Source of the DNA: Methanoculleus horonobensis
Lineage (GTDB): Archaea > Halobacteriota > Methanomicrobia > Methanomicrobiales > Methanoculleaceae
Assembly (NCBI RefSeq): GCF_001602375.1
Contig: NZ_BCNY01000007.1
Span: 1 to 64,000 of the forward strand
Reading direction: 5' to 3'
Length of the DNA: 64,000 nt
Each line of letters opens with the position of its first letter. Within the stretch, counting starts at the first letter, position 1. Positions 35,313 to 45,691 of the stretch are shown piece after piece. A program made the translations under genes and the position numbers. The notes under the pieces are model-generated. The model was not told where the DNA came from. It saw only the letters and a list, made by a program, of their open reading frames with translations, and searched no databases.

Positions 35313-36602
35313 TCAGGATCGGGGTTGCCCGGAGAACCGATCCAGGCGGCGTTGCAGGTCGTCGGGATCGGGTTGTACTGCCTTGAGACTGCTCGGGCTG
35401 ATCACGCCCCTGTGCACCGTGCCACGCGCGCGCACGATGTATCCGACGGGCAGCGGTTCACGGAGGAGGTAGCAGGCGTCGCCGGTGTCGAGGGCGGTTC
35501 CCTGCCGGGTGGGGACGACTGTTCCCGTCACCTCGATCTCCTCCTCCTCCTCGGCGAGGACGACGAGTGCGCTCCCCCACGAGAGGTGCACCTCAAGATC
35601 GCCGTACCGCCCCCGCCGTGCGGTCGCGTTGTAGGCCAGGAGCCGGTCGCCGGGCACCAGGTGTTCGTCCGCCTTCTCGCCCCAGACGACGATCGGAACC
35701 TCGCCGGTCGGATCGGCGATGACCAGGTTCCTGACCGAGGACTGCCGCCCGTTCCGCGTGACGAACGAGTGGGGGGGCTGGACGGAGCGAACCGTCCCGG
35801 CAAGCGAGTACGTCCCGCCCTCCTCGACCTCGGCGATGGTGTTCATGGGGAGATCGATCTCGGTGTCGGAGTGGATCACGGAGGCGGATTCGCCGAGGCT
35901 GTACTCGATCCCCCGGTCGCTCTCGCGGGCGACCGCCCCGCGGATGACGACGTTCTCTCCCGGCTCCACCCCGAGGAGGACGTCCGGCGCCCAGGCGACG
36001 AGCCGGAAGACGCCGTCCTCGTTCCCGATCACTGCTTCGACCATCTCACCGGGTGTTCCGTCGCGACGGGTGAACGTCCGGGGGCTCTCGATCGAGAGCA
36101 GTCTGACCTCGAGATCCCCTGCCGGTCCGGGCCCTCCGGAAGTCGCGGTCTCCTCGCAGGTTATCTCGCACGCCGCCTCCTGTACCGCGACGGCGGTGAC
36201 GTCGGGGACCTTTCCTTTGCCCTTCGGCCGGCCGAGGATCTCGAGGACGTCGCCCGCCTCTATCTCCGCGACCGCGGCGGCCTTCTCGTCCCAGAGAGTC
36301 AGCCTGGCCCTCCCGGTCTCGTCGCCCACCGTCACGTTCGCGACGATCCCGGGAGTGCCGTCGGGCCGCTCGAACTCCCGCGGCTCCTCGATGGAGAGCA
36401 CCTTCGCAAAGAAGCACGCGAGGCTCGGGGCCGCCGCGAGGTCGCGGATACGGATGTGCGCCCGTCCGAGATCCCTGACGACCAGCATCGCCGCCGTCCG
36501 TTCGTCCAGGAGGTCGCCCGACTCCGCCACCTTCTCCTCCACCTGCCGCTCGAACTCCTCCTTTCCGAGGAGGTCATCGACCAGGAGGTAGTGGAACTTC
36601 AC
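35313..36602 (-). CDS. Replication protein A-like ssDNA-binding protein (three OB folds)
   Basis: A 429-residue protein with three recognisable OB-fold cores marked by VTVGDETGRARLTLWDE, VIGNEDGVFRLVAWAP and VIADPTGEVPIVVWGE. That repeat arrangement is typical of euryarchaeal RPA-like proteins that coat ssDNA in replication and repair. No C4 zinc finger is evident. It lies 7 bases after lysA on the same strand and so may share the dapL-lysA transcript, while radA follows with its own promoter region. Confidence 0.88.
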   Translation of the reverse strand: MKFHYLLVDDLLGKEEFERQVEEKVAESGDLLDERTAAMLVVRDLGRAHIRIRDLAAAPSLACFFAKVLSIEEPREFERPDGTPGIVANVTVGDETGRARLTLWDEKAAAVAEIEAGDVLEILGRPKGKGKVPDVTAVAVQEAACEITCEETATSGGPGPAGDLEVRLLSIESPRTFTRRDGTPGEMVEAVIGNEDGVFRLVAWAPDVLLGVEPGENVVIRGAVARESDRGIEYSLGESASVIHSDTEIDLPMNTIAEVEEGGTYSLAGTVRSVQPPHSFVTRNGRQSSVRNLVIADPTGEVPIVVWGEKADEHLVPGDRLLAYNATARRGRYGDLEVHLSWGSALVVLAEEEEEIEVTGTVVPTRQGTALDTGDACYLLREPLPVGYIVRARGTVHRGVISPSSLKAVQPDPDDLQRRLDRFSGQPRS

Positions 36603-36609
36603 GGTGATC

Positions 36610-37902
36610 TCATTCCTGCCAGGGCACCGTCACCATGGGGGCGGTCAGGTCGTCGATCGTCTCCGCCCGGCGCATCAGGGCAGCCTTCTCGCCCGCGAGG
36701 AGCACCTCGGCGCACCGGGGGCGGCTGTTGTACTGCGACGACATCGCAAACCCGTATGCCCCGGCGTCCAGCACCGCGATGAGATCGCCTGCTTCGAGAT
36801 CGGGGAGCATCCGGTCTTTCGCGAGGATGTCGCCGGTCTCGCAGATCGGCCCCGTGACGGAGTACTTCTGCACGGCGGGCGCATCGGCCTTGTTCGCCGC
36901 AACGACCTCGTGGTAGGAGTCATACATCGTCGGCCGGATGAGGAGATTGAACCCGGCGTCAACGTTCGCAAACGCCGCATGAGCGGTCTTGACGGAGTTG
37001 ACCCGTGTCAGAAGAAGCGTCGAGTCGGCGACGAGCCACCGGCCGGGCTCGACCCAGAGTTCGGGCTCGATCCCGAGGTCTTTGATGCCGCGGAGGAAGA
37101 CCGGCATGACTGCTCCCGCGTACTCCTCCGGCGTCGGGGCGCGATCGGTCTCCCGACGGTAGGGGATGCCGAGGCCGCCTCCGATGTCGATGAACTTCGG
37201 CTCAACGCCGATATCGATCAGGTCCCGGGCGACGTCGATCAGCACCCCGACCTCGCGGGCGAACGGCTCTACGGCGAGGATCTGCGAGCCGATGTGGCAG
37301 TGGATCCCGACCGGGTTTACGTGTTCGAGCGCGAGCGCTTCCCTGTAGGCATCCAGGATCTGCCCGGCAGGGATGCCGAACTTGCTTGTGGCAAGCCCCG
37401 TCGCGATCTTCGGGTGGGTGGGGACTTCGATCGCCGGGTTGACCCGGAAGGCGATATCGACGGTCTTGCCCGCTTCGCCGGCCGCGCGGTCGAGCTGCCG
37501 GAGTTCGTCGGGCGAGTCCACGGAGACGCGGATGCCTTTCTCGACCGCGAGGGCGAGGTCGGCGGAGGTCTTCGAGCTCCCGTTGAAGAGGAGCGACTCC
37601 GGGCGCATCCCGGCGGCAAGGGCGAGCGCGACCTCACCTGCGGAGAAGACGTCGGCCCCGGCGCCCATGGATGCGAGCGTCTTGAAGACCGCGAGGTTGC
37701 CGTTCGCCTTCGCGGCGTAGAGGGTGCGGATTTTGGGGTAATGGGCGGTGAGTGCGCCGGAGAGACGCCCGAAGTTCTCGCGGATCCTATCCTCGCTCGT
37801 GACGTAGAGCGGGGTGCCGAACCGTTCCGCGAGATCCACCGTGTCGTGCTCCCCGATCCGGAGACGGCTGTCCCTGACCGAGAGGTGAGAGGGGAGGATC
37901 AC
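36610..37902 (-). CDS. lysA: Diaminopimelate decarboxylase
   Basis: A 430-residue fold-III PLP enzyme. The PLP Lys is in LYAAKANGN; the [17 protein letters not shown] and GPICETGD motifs are present. It makes lysine from meso-diaminopimelate, the last step. Its start overlaps the end of dapL by 4 bases, which couples the two lysine-pathway genes. Confidence 0.96.
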   Translation of the reverse strand: MILPSHLSVRDSRLRIGEHDTVDLAERFGTPLYVTSEDRIRENFGRLSGALTAHYPKIRTLYAAKANGNLAVFKTLASMGAGADVFSAGEVALALAAGMRPESLLFNGSSKTSADLALAVEKGIRVSVDSPDELRQLDRAAGEAGKTVDIAFRVNPAIEVPTHPKIATGLATSKFGIPAGQILDAYREALALEHVNPVGIHCHIGSQILAVEPFAREVGVLIDVARDLIDIGVEPKFIDIGGGLGIPYRRETDRAPTPEEYAGAVMPVFLRGIKDLGIEPELWVEPGRWLVADSTLLLTRVNSVKTAHAAFANVDAGFNLLIRPTMYDSYHEVVAANKADAPAVQKYSVTGPICETGDILAKDRMLPDLEAGDLIAVLDAGAYGFAMSSQYNSRPRCAEVLLAGEKAALMRRAETIDDLTAPMVTVPWQE

Positions 37903-39050
37903 AGGCCAATCCCCCGCATCCGCTCTACGGCCTCGTCGATCCGGTCGATCGACCGGGTGATCGCGAACCGGACGAACCCTTCGCCGTTCCTGCCGAACCC
38001 GACGCCGGGGGTCGCGACGATGCCCGCCTGATCGAGGAGTTTCGCGGAGAACGCCATGCAGTCGTCGACCGGCGCCCAGACATAGAAGGTCGCCTTCGGC
38101 GCCTTGACGTCGAGCCCGATCTCGGTGAGACCCTTCACGAGAACGTCACGCCGCTCCTGGTAGATCGAGCAGGCCTCCGTGACACAGTCCTGGGGGCCGG
38201 TCAGCGCCGCTATCGCGGCGTGCTGGATGGCGTCGAAGGCGCCCGAGTCGACGTTGGTCTTGACCCGGCCGAGCCCTGCGACGATCTCGGGGTTGCCGCA
38301 GGCCATCCCGATCCGCCACCCGGTCATGTTGTAGGTCTTCGAGAGCGAGTGCATCTCGACCCCGACCTCCATCGCGCCGTCGACCTCGAGGAACGAGGGT
38401 GCCTTGTAGCCGTCGAAGGTGATCTCGGAGTAGGCGTTGTCGTGGACGACGACGATGTTATGCTCCCGCGCGAACTCGACGACCTCCTCGAAGAACGAGA
38501 GGGGGGCTATGGCCGCGGTGGGGTTGTTCGGGTAGTTGATAAACATCAACTTCGCCTGCTTCACGACGTCGGCGGGGATATCCTCGAGCACCGGGAGGAA
38601 GTCGTTCTCGGCGCGGATGGGCAGCTCGTGGACTTTCCCTTCGGCAAAGAGCGTCGAGGTCTTGTAGACCGGGTAGCCCGGGTCGGCCGCGAGGACGACT
38701 TCGCCGGGGTTGACGAAGGCCTCGGCGATGTGCGCGATGCCTTCTTTCGAGCCGATGAGCGCGAGGGTCTCCTTCTTCGCATCGAGGTCGACCCCGAACC
38801 GCGTCCGGTACCACTCCGCCACCGCCTCGCGGTAGGCGAGCATGCCGGTGTAGGAGGGGTAGTGGTGGTTCTTCGGGTCGCGGGCTGCGGCGCAGAGAGC
38901 CTCCACGATATGCGGGGGGGTGGGGAGGTCGGGGTCGCCGACCCCGAGGTCGATGACGTCGACACCCTGACGCCGCTTTTCCTCTTTCATCTCGTCGATG
39001 CGTGCAAAAAGGTAGGGGGGGAGGTGATCCATGCGTCTCGAATACATCAT
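37899..39050 (-). CDS. dapL: LL-diaminopimelate aminotransferase
   Basis: A 383-residue fold-I aminotransferase. PLP-site motifs are [15 protein letters not shown] (Lys) and NYPNNPTAA. The sequence and its lysA partner indicate the DapL shortcut from tetrahydrodipicolinate to LL-DAP, the route used by methanogens. ATG codons at 39050, 39047 and 39032 compete; a TATA-like aaaataaata upstream favours a leaderless start at 39050. Confidence 0.88.
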   Translation of the reverse strand: MMYSRRMDHLPPYLFARIDEMKEEKRRQGVDVIDLGVGDPDLPTPPHIVEALCAAARDPKNHHYPSYTGMLAYREAVAEWYRTRFGVDLDAKKETLALIGSKEGIAHIAEAFVNPGEVVLAADPGYPVYKTSTLFAEGKVHELPIRAENDFLPVLEDIPADVVKQAKLMFINYPNNPTAAIAPLSFFEEVVEFAREHNIVVVHDNAYSEITFDGYKAPSFLEVDGAMEVGVEMHSLSKTYNMTGWRIGMACGNPEIVAGLGRVKTNVDSGAFDAIQHAAIAALTGPQDCVTEACSIYQERRDVLVKGLTEIGLDVKAPKATFYVWAPVDDCMAFSAKLLDQAGIVATPGVGFGRNGEGFVRFAITRSIDRIDEAVERMRGIGL

Positions 39051-39160
39051 CAGGTATTGCGCACGGGACCCTATTTATTTTCTCACTCATATTTCCGGGC
39101 CCCCGGCCGCCCCGCGACCGGTAACGCTGATACGCTCCCGGAGCCAACGATGTACCGGAC

Positions 39161-40363
39161 ATGAACGACCTGGAAGAGCGTCCCGTGTATATGGATCATG
39201 CGGCGACGACATTCATGAAGCCCGAGGTCGTCGCGGCGATGGTTCCGTACTTCTCGGAGCACTTCGGCAACCCCTCGTCCCTCTACCGGTTCTCCAGCGA
39301 GTCCCGGAGCGGCGTCGAGGGTGCGCGGGGGCAGGTTGCGGCGGCCGTCGGCGCGAGCGCCGGCGAGATCTTCTTCACCGCGAGCGGCACGGAGGCCGAC
39401 AACTGGGCGATCAAAGGAGTCGCTCTCGCGAACCGTGAGCGGGGCAACCATATCGTCACCTCCGCGATCGAGCACCACGCCGTCCTCCACACCTGCGAGT
39501 GGCTGGAGCGGCAGGGGTTCTCGGTCACCTACCTCCCGGTCGATGAGTTCGGGCGGGTGGAGCCGGCGGCGGTCGAAGCGGCGATCACGGATGAGACGAT
39601 CCTCGTCTCGGTGATGACCGCGAACAACGAGATCGGGACAGTCCAGCCGGTCGCGGAGATCGGCAGGATAGCGCACGACCACGGCGTTCTCTTCCATACC
39701 GACGCCGTCCAGGCGATCGGGGCGGTGCCGATCGACGTCGAGGCGATGAGTATCGACCTCCTCTCGCTCTCCGGGCACAAGTTCTACGGTCCGAAGGGGA
39801 CGGGAGCGCTCTACATCCGGCGGGGAACCCGGGTCGAGACCCTGATCCACGGCGGCGGGCAGGAGTGGGGCCGTCGGGCCGGGACCGAGAACGTCCCCGG
39901 CATCGTCGGGCTCGGGCGGGCGATCGAACTTGCGACCGCCGATATCGAGGGGCACAACCGCCGGATTGGTGCGATGCGCGACCGGCTGGTCAGCGGCATC
40001 CTCGACGCAATCCCGGACTCGCGGCTGAACGGCCACCCGACCGAGCGCCTCCCGAACAACGCGAACTTCAGTTTCCGCTACGTCGAGGGGGAGTCGATCC
40101 TCCTGCTCCTCGACGGACGCGGGATCTGCGCCTCCACGGGAAGCGCCTGCTCCTCGGGCTCGTCGGAACCGTCGCACGTCCTGCTCGCGACGGGGCTTCC
40201 CCGCGAGGAGGCGCACGGGTCGCTCCGGCTGACGCTCGGCGATGCGAACACGGAAGACGATGTCGATTATCTCCTTGAGGTGCTGCCGGAGGTGATCGGG
40301 CGGCTGCGGCGTATATCGCCGCTGACGCCGCCCACCACTCCCCGGGTACCGGAGGCCGAATGA
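39161..40363 (+). CDS. nifS: Cysteine desulfurase (NifS/IscS family)
   Basis: A 400-residue class-I desulfurase: PLP Lys in SLSGHKFYGPKG, His in SAIEHHAVLH, and the persulfide Cys in GSACSSGSSEPS. It supplies sulfur for Fe-S clusters and, through FdhD in the same operon, perhaps for the Mo/W cofactor of formate dehydrogenase. It opens a six-gene run in which most neighbours overlap. Confidence 0.96.
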   Translation: MNDLEERPVYMDHAATTFMKPEVVAAMVPYFSEHFGNPSSLYRFSSESRSGVEGARGQVAAAVGASAGEIFFTASGTEADNWAIKGVALANRERGNHIVTSAIEHHAVLHTCEWLERQGFSVTYLPVDEFGRVEPAAVEAAITDETILVSVMTANNEIGTVQPVAEIGRIAHDHGVLFHTDAVQAIGAVPIDVEAMSIDLLSLSGHKFYGPKGTGALYIRRGTRVETLIHGGGQEWGRRAGTENVPGIVGLGRAIELATADIEGHNRRIGAMRDRLVSGILDAIPDSRLNGHPTERLPNNANFSFRYVEGESILLLLDGRGICASTGSACSSGSSEPSHVLLATGLPREEAHGSLRLTLGDANTEDDVDYLLEVLPEVIGRLRRISPLTPPTTPRVPEAE

Positions 40364-40806
40364 TGTATACCGAGAAAGTGATTGAAGAGTTCACGAACCC
40401 CGAGAACGTGGGCGAACTGGCCGACGCAGACGCCGTCGGCGAGGCGGGGAGCCCGACCTGCGGGGATATCATGAAGATCTACCTGAAAGTCGAGGGCGAC
40501 CTGATCGTTGACGCCCGGTTCCAGACCTTCGGGTGCGCGGCGGCGATCGCCTCGAGTTCGATGGCAACCCGGATGATCCTGGGGATGACCCTCACAGAGG
40601 CATGGAACCTCTCGAACGCCGACGTGGTGGACGCCCTCGGCGGCCTCCCGGAACCGAAGGTGCACTGCTCGCTCCTCGCCCGCGACGCCATCCGGGCGGC
40701 TATAGACGACTTCCAGACCCGTCGCGGGCTCGAGCCCCTGGAGAGGGGATCCGGCTGCTGCTGCTCCGAGGAGGGCGGCTGCGGTTCCTGCCCCGGGAAC
40801 GATTAA
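40360..40806 (+). CDS. nifU: Fe-S scaffold protein NifU/IscU with Cys-rich tail
   Basis: A 148-residue IscU-type scaffold with the three cluster Cys C34 (PTCGD), C59 (TFGCAAA) and C103 (VHCSLL), plus D36. It overlaps nifS by 4 bases, and the two proteins should interact. Unusual is the tail after residue 130, with CCC at 133-135 and C-x2-C at 141-144, which standard IscU lacks; it may hold a second metal. Confidence 0.93.
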   Translation: MMYTEKVIEEFTNPENVGELADADAVGEAGSPTCGDIMKIYLKVEGDLIVDARFQTFGCAAAIASSSMATRMILGMTLTEAWNLSNADVVDALGGLPEPKVHCSLLARDAIRAAIDDFQTRRGLEPLERGSGCCCSEEGGCGSCPGND

Positions 40807-40831
40807 ATAAGGGCGGGGGTGAAGGTAAACC

Positions 40832-41149
40832 ATGGTTCTCCCGGAATTTGTCGTGGCCCTCTGCACCGCCCCCGCCGGCGAAGCGGAAGACCTCGCAAGA
40901 GCGCTTGTCGATGCACGCCTCGCCGCATGCGTGAACGTTGCCGACGTGCAGTCCTGCTTCCGGTGGGAAGGCGCGGTCACGAGCGAGGCCGAGCGGCTTC
41001 TTGTCGTGAAGACGCAGCACCGCCTGCTCGATCCGCTCATGGAACGGATCAGGGAACTCCATAGTTACGAGACCCCCGAGATCATCGCCCTCCCCATCGT
41101 CGGCGGCTACGCCCCGTACCTCGACTGGGTACGGGAGGAGACGGCCTGA
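40832..41149 (+). CDS. cutA: CutA1 family divalent-cation tolerance protein
   Basis: A 105-residue CutA1 with the conserved LAACVNV, the FRWEG strand and the HSYETPEI segment of the trimeric ferredoxin-like fold. Metal tolerance is the historical role; the true function is unclear. It shares its last base with the first base of fdhD, so translation is coupled. Confidence 0.95.
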   Translation: MVLPEFVVALCTAPAGEAEDLARALVDARLAACVNVADVQSCFRWEGAVTSEAERLLVVKTQHRLLDPLMERIRELHSYETPEIIALPIVGGYAPYLDWVREETA

Positions 41150-41898
41150 TGGAGATCGTCTGCCGTGCCGGCATCCAGGTGACAGGTGACGGCGCGCGCG
41201 AGGTTCATGACGACATCATCGTCGAGGACCGCGTCCGGCTCTTCCTGAACGGGGAGCTCCTGACGACCCTGGTGGCGAGCCGCGACCGTCTCGACGAACT
41301 CGGTGCCGGGTTCGTCATCAGCGAGGGACTCGTCGATGAGGTCGATTCGGTGAACGTCTCGGGAAACGACGTCCACATCACCGCCCCGGCCCGGAGGGAT
41401 GTCGAGCTCGCGACGGAGTCGTCCGGGGGCTCCTGCGCGCTCTGCGAGCCGAGATCGGTCGAGTCGTCGATCACCACCACGGTGGAGACGATCCGTGCGG
41501 TCACGGCATCGATCGAGTCCGAGGTCTGGCGGAAGACCGGGGCAGTCCACTGCTCGGTTCTCTTCTGCAACGGCGAGTTCGTCACCCGGGCCTGCGATGT
41601 CGGGAGGCACAACACCGTCGACAAGGTCGTGGGCCATGCGGCCCTCCGCGGGCTCGACCGGTCGACCTGCATCCTCGGGTGCACGGGGAGACAGCCGGCG
41701 GGGATGGTGGCGAAGGCTGCGAACGCTGGCATCCCGATCGTCGTCTCCCGCGCTGCATCGACCGACCGCGGCATCCTGACGGCGAAGGAGGCGGGCCTCA
41801 CCCTGGTCTGCTTCTCGCGGGGGGAGCGGTTCACCATCTATACGCACCCCGAACGGGTGCCTGAAGTCCTTGAAGAACTGGGGAAGACTCAAAAATGA
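41149..41898 (+). CDS. fdhD: Formate dehydrogenase accessory sulfurtransferase FdhD
   Basis: A 249-residue FdhD. The sulfur-carrier pair is C-A-L-C in GGSCALCEP, and the later motifs DVGRHNTVDKVVG and GCTGRQPAGMV bind the bis-MGD cofactor. In E. coli FdhD takes sulfur from IscS and sulfurates the cofactor of formate dehydrogenase. The co-transcribed nifS is thus a fitting donor. Methanomicrobiales grow on formate with Mo/W formate dehydrogenases. Confidence 0.95.
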   Translation: MEIVCRAGIQVTGDGAREVHDDIIVEDRVRLFLNGELLTTLVASRDRLDELGAGFVISEGLVDEVDSVNVSGNDVHITAPARRDVELATESSGGSCALCEPRSVESSITTTVETIRAVTASIESEVWRKTGAVHCSVLFCNGEFVTRACDVGRHNTVDKVVGHAALRGLDRSTCILGCTGRQPAGMVAKAANAGIPIVVSRAASTDRGILTAKEAGLTLVCFSRGERFTIYTHPERVPEVLEELGKTQK

Positions 41899-42368
41899 CG
41901 GAGAACGACGAAAAAACCGCGCTGATCCTGCTCGGGTGCCCGCAGGTCCCCGTCCAGACGAGCATGGCGCTCTACCTGATCCACGGGTTAAAGGAGCACG
42001 GTATCCGGCCGGTGATCGCCGGGACGGTGGCCGCGCGAAAACTGATGGAGGTCGCCGACCCGGGCCGGCACTACCTGGAGGAGATGACCGACCTCGACGA
42101 TGCGATCGACGAGATCACGGGGAAGCAGCGGGACTTCGACCTCTGCTTCGTCTTCATCCACAACGATTCCGGGATCGCCTATGCGGGGACGATGGCCTAC
42201 ATATCGAGAGCACGGCTGTATACGCTCATCTTCGGGGAGCACGCGGAAGAACTCGCCGGCGAGATCGAGTTCCCCTGCGAGGTCGTCGCGGCGAAGGCCG
42301 TCCACAACCCGATGCCGCTGAAGCGCAAACTCGACGAGGTGATGCAATGGGCTGTCTCGAAGCGCTGA
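41895..42368 (+). CDS. DUF1890 methanogen protein
   Basis: A 157-residue protein with an alternating alpha/beta pattern (ALILLGCPQVPVQTSMALYLIHGL), matching the methanogen-restricted DUF1890 family. It overlaps fdhD by 4 bases and its partner DUF1894 by 22 bases. A role linked to formate dehydrogenase or cofactor sulfuration is inferred from context only. Confidence 0.8.
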   Translation: MTENDEKTALILLGCPQVPVQTSMALYLIHGLKEHGIRPVIAGTVAARKLMEVADPGRHYLEEMTDLDDAIDEITGKQRDFDLCFVFIHNDSGIAYAGTMAYISRARLYTLIFGEHAEELAGEIEFPCEVVAAKAVHNPMPLKRKLDEVMQWAVSKR

Positions 42369-42625
42369 AACCCGAGGTCATTCTCTCGCAGGCATCCTTC
42401 AAGGAGGCGCGGGAGTACATCAAGAAGAACGTCCGGGAGTACCATGAGGTCGAGCCGGGCTACAAGATCCATGATGTCCATATCATCGGTGTGCCGCCGC
42501 TCTATGTCGGCATCGAGGGAGAGAACCTGATCTTCCCCTACACCAAGCCCTGCCACGGGACGTTCGTGGTGAAGGTCGCCGGCGGCGAGGAGATCGCACG
42601 GCTGCGGGCGCGGAAGGGGAAATAA
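42347..42625 (+). CDS. DUF1894 methanogen protein
   Basis: A 92-residue protein matching the DUF1894 family, with C3, a central IHDVHIIGVPPLYVG and C69 in KPCHGTF. Starts inside the end of DUF1890, so the two are translationally coupled and likely form a complex. Ends the operon. Confidence 0.8.
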   Translation: MGCLEALKPEVILSQASFKEAREYIKKNVREYHEVEPGYKIHDVHIIGVPPLYVGIEGENLIFPYTKPCHGTFVVKVAGGEEIARLRARKGK

Positions 42626-42676
42626 TCCTTTCTCATTTATCGGGGCACGCAAAAGCGGCGGGTGTTGTCGGGAATA

Positions 42677-43228
42677 TTAACTCTGTGCCTGGCTGTTTTC
42701 CGTGACCTGCTCTGCCGGCCCCGTGTAGATTCCGGAGCCGAGCCACCAGTCCTCGTCCACCTTCATCACGTATCCCAGTTTTGATTCGACCGTCCGGTTG
42801 TGTGCGGGGTTGACATAGTAGAACCGGACGAACCCGGAGCCGTTCTCCGCCGCGTCGATGAACTGCCGGGTGTAGGGGTTGCCGAAGGCGTCGAGCTCGT
42901 CCATCCGGTTCACGCCGATCTTGTCGGGGTCGAACGGGTGGGCGAGGGCGACGTTGTTGAAGTCGTAGGCATAGATGTAGAGTTCACCCCTGACGAACGA
43001 CCCGTTCGGGTCGGAGAACTCGGCGAGGGCCTTTTCTTTGCCGTTGACTCTCGCGTACTCGACCGCGCTCTCGACGAAGGCGACGAGCGTTTCATTGGAG
43101 GTGTAGTTGGGTTCGGGGCTTCCCGGCGTCGAGGCGTTGCTATCCGGCTCGCTCTGCGTGCATCCGGCGGCCATGAGGAGCAGGCCGAGGACGCAGAGGC
43201 ACAGGAATGAGGTTGGCGAGATTCTCAT
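42677..43228 (-). CDS. Lipoprotein with cache-type sensor domain
   Basis: A 183-residue lipoprotein: a signal peptide ending in the lipobox LMAAGC, a short Ser/Pro linker, then a single cache domain (ESAVEYARVNGKEKALAEF, LYIYAYDFNNVALAHPF, and a C-terminal GSGIYTG). Free-standing cache lipoproteins probably bind small ligands outside the cell and may pass them to a sensor kinase. Confidence 0.82.
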   Translation of the reverse strand: MRISPTSFLCLCVLGLLLMAAGCTQSEPDSNASTPGSPEPNYTSNETLVAFVESAVEYARVNGKEKALAEFSDPNGSFVRGELYIYAYDFNNVALAHPFDPDKIGVNRMDELDAFGNPYTRQFIDAAENGSGFVRFYYVNPAHNRTVESKLGYVMKVDEDWWLGSGIYTGPAEQVTENSQAQS

Positions 43229-43339
43229 GCCATTGATTCGGTTTTCCTTCTCATAAAATAGTCTATTGCATGATAGAGACTCCTGGGAATCCCTCAGAAA
43301 AATGGAGGGGCGATCTGCCCCGTCTCATCGATCCCGGAG

Positions 43340-45315
43340 TCAATCGTATTTCTGGAAGAGCGCCGGGTTCTGCCGTATGATCCACCAGCGGCGAACCAGG
43401 TAGCCGGCCCCGGCGAGCACCAGGACGATCCCGGCGACAAGGGCGACCGTTCCGAGCGGGAACTCAGGCGCCGCCCCGCCGGCCGGAGCGCCCGTGGTCT
43501 CTGTCGCGGTGGGTTCTGCGACCGCACGCGCAGTGGTCTGTGCCGCTGTCGGGGTCGTCACGGCCTCGGCCTGCTCGACCCCGCTGATCGCAAAGAGCGA
43601 GAACCCGGGGGTCGCCGCCCTGAAGGTGACCGTCGTCCCGGCGGCATCCACGACCCACGTCGGGAGGGCCTCCCATGCCGTGCCGTTGTAGTGGTACATC
43701 ACGATCTCACCCGGGGTGAACCCGTGCTCCGCGAGCCACGTCTGCGGGACGGAGAAGGTGATGTTCGCGCCGGTGATCGTCTCGAATCGGGCCGGCACCA
43801 GGTCGACGTACTGGTAAACAATGGGCGGCGCCGGGGGAATCCCGGCTCCCGGGGAGGACTGCTTCCAGCCGGTGATGATGAACGTCTTGAGCCCGGTTCC
43901 GGTGACGGCGACCTTGCTCACGGCGGAGTCGCCGCCCACGTTATAGCCGCCGTCCGGCCCGGCCGTCGAGCCGCCGCCACCACCGCCGCCGCTGTAGACC
44001 GGCCTGCTGGTCGGGGTCGGTGCAGGTGCGGCCGTGACCATGATGTAGTCGATCCGTTGTGTGCTGTCGTAGCCGTCGGCGTTGAACGCCTGCAGCGTTG
44101 GCGAATAGGTGCCCGGAGCGGTATAGGTGTGTGTGGGGTTCTGGAGCGACGATCCGGCGGGCTGGAGCTGCCAGGTGTCGTTCAGGCGGTTGGTGCCGTT
44201 ATTACCGCCCATGATTACGATGCTGCCGTCCGGCAGCGCGACGCTGGTGTGGGCGTGTCTCGCCGTCCATAGGTCCCCCGGGTCTTGCGGAGTGATATTC
44301 GTCCAGTGAGCGCCGCCATCGATCGACCGCCAGACGTCATTCATAGGAGTGATGGGGGAGTCCGAGCCACCCATGAGCACGATGCTGCCATCCGGGAGCG
44401 CGACGCTGGTGTGCATGTCCCTTGCCGTCCACCCGGAACTCCCGTTCACCTCCGTCCAGGTTGCTCCGCCATCGGTCGACCGCCACACGTCGTTCCGGAA
44501 GCCAACGCTGTCATCCATCCCGCCCATGACTACAATGCTTCCGTCCGGCAGTGCGACGCTGCTGTGCCCGAGCCGTGCCGACCACCCGGCATCGCCCCGG
44601 GTGTGGCGGTCTGGTTCGTCCATGTGGCTCCACCATCGGTCGACTGCCAGGTGTCGTTCAGCCAGCCACGACTATCCCAGCCGCCCATGAGCACGATGCT
44701 TCCATCCGGCAGTGCGACGCTGGTGTGGCCCCATCTTGCCGTCCATAGGTCCCCCGGGTCTTGGGGAGTGATATTCGTCCAGGTTGCGCCGCCATCCGTT
44801 GACCGCCAGGTGTCGTTGAAATAGGTGGTGCCGTTATAACCGCCCATGAGCACGATGCTCCCGTTCGGCAGTGCGACGCTGGTATGCATCTGTCTTGCCG
44901 TCCACCCGGCACTCGCGTTCACTTCCGTCCAGGTTGCACCGCCATCGGTCGACCGCCAGGTGTCGTTCAGCCGGCCGCTCTCATCCTCGCCGCCCATGAG
45001 CACGATGCTTCCGTCCGGCATCGCGACGCTGGTATGCATCTGTCTTGCCGACCACCCGGCATCGGCCCCGGGTGTGGCGGTCTGGTTCGTCCACGGCTCA
45101 TCATACGTCTCGTCGCCGAAGAACCACGCCCACCCGGTCGGACCCCCGGTCGAGGCGTCGGTGAAGGCGACGGTCAGGGGTGCGGTGCCGGACGTCGGGA
45201 TGCCGCTGAACGCCGCGTCAGGTGCGGCAGCACTTGCGGTGCCGACAAGCAGCAAAAGAGTTATAGTAATCAAGTAAAACATCGCCAGAGATACTTTCTT
45301 CGGGCAATCACACAT
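43340..45315 (-). pseudogene. Kelch-repeat surface protein with internal frameshift
   Basis: Two reading frames encode one protein. The first (45315 to about 44594) has a signal peptide, a PKD-like domain and kelch-type repeats of the form MHTSVALPDGSIVLMGG; the second (about 44594 to 43340) has three more repeats, a poly-Gly linker, a PGF-pre-PGF-like domain and a C-terminal membrane helix before RRWW. A parallel repeat at 45061-45072 reads GGGGCC (minus strand) where 44593-44599 reads GGGGC, so one base is lost. If restored, a single protein of about 650 residues results. Real mutation, phase switch or sequencing error cannot be told apart. Confidence 0.8.
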
Positions 45316-45691
45316 TTGTGGATGAACAGTTCATTAAGGCATAAGCATTGCGTTTTCTTATAGGCGATCTTCTGAAGGCTCTGGCGGAATATCCGGCTCC
45401 GGGACGATCGTTGCCGCCGTACCCCTCCCCCACTCGAGTATCCTCTCCCGGAGCACGGGGAGCCGACTCCCGACCCCTACGGCATCCACACTCAAAGAAT
45501 GAGGTATAAATTCCCCGAAGGCAGTACTACAGTAGTGAGAACCCGGCCGCGTGCGGTCAGACCCCTGCGAGGGGAGCGGCGAGCAGCCCCGCGCCGGGAT
45601 GTCCCCGGATGCGGCGGCAGCCGTTCCCGGCCGGATTACCCGAGTTTACGACCGGTACCGGGGGTGCCGGGCCCTGCATACGAGTGAGACC

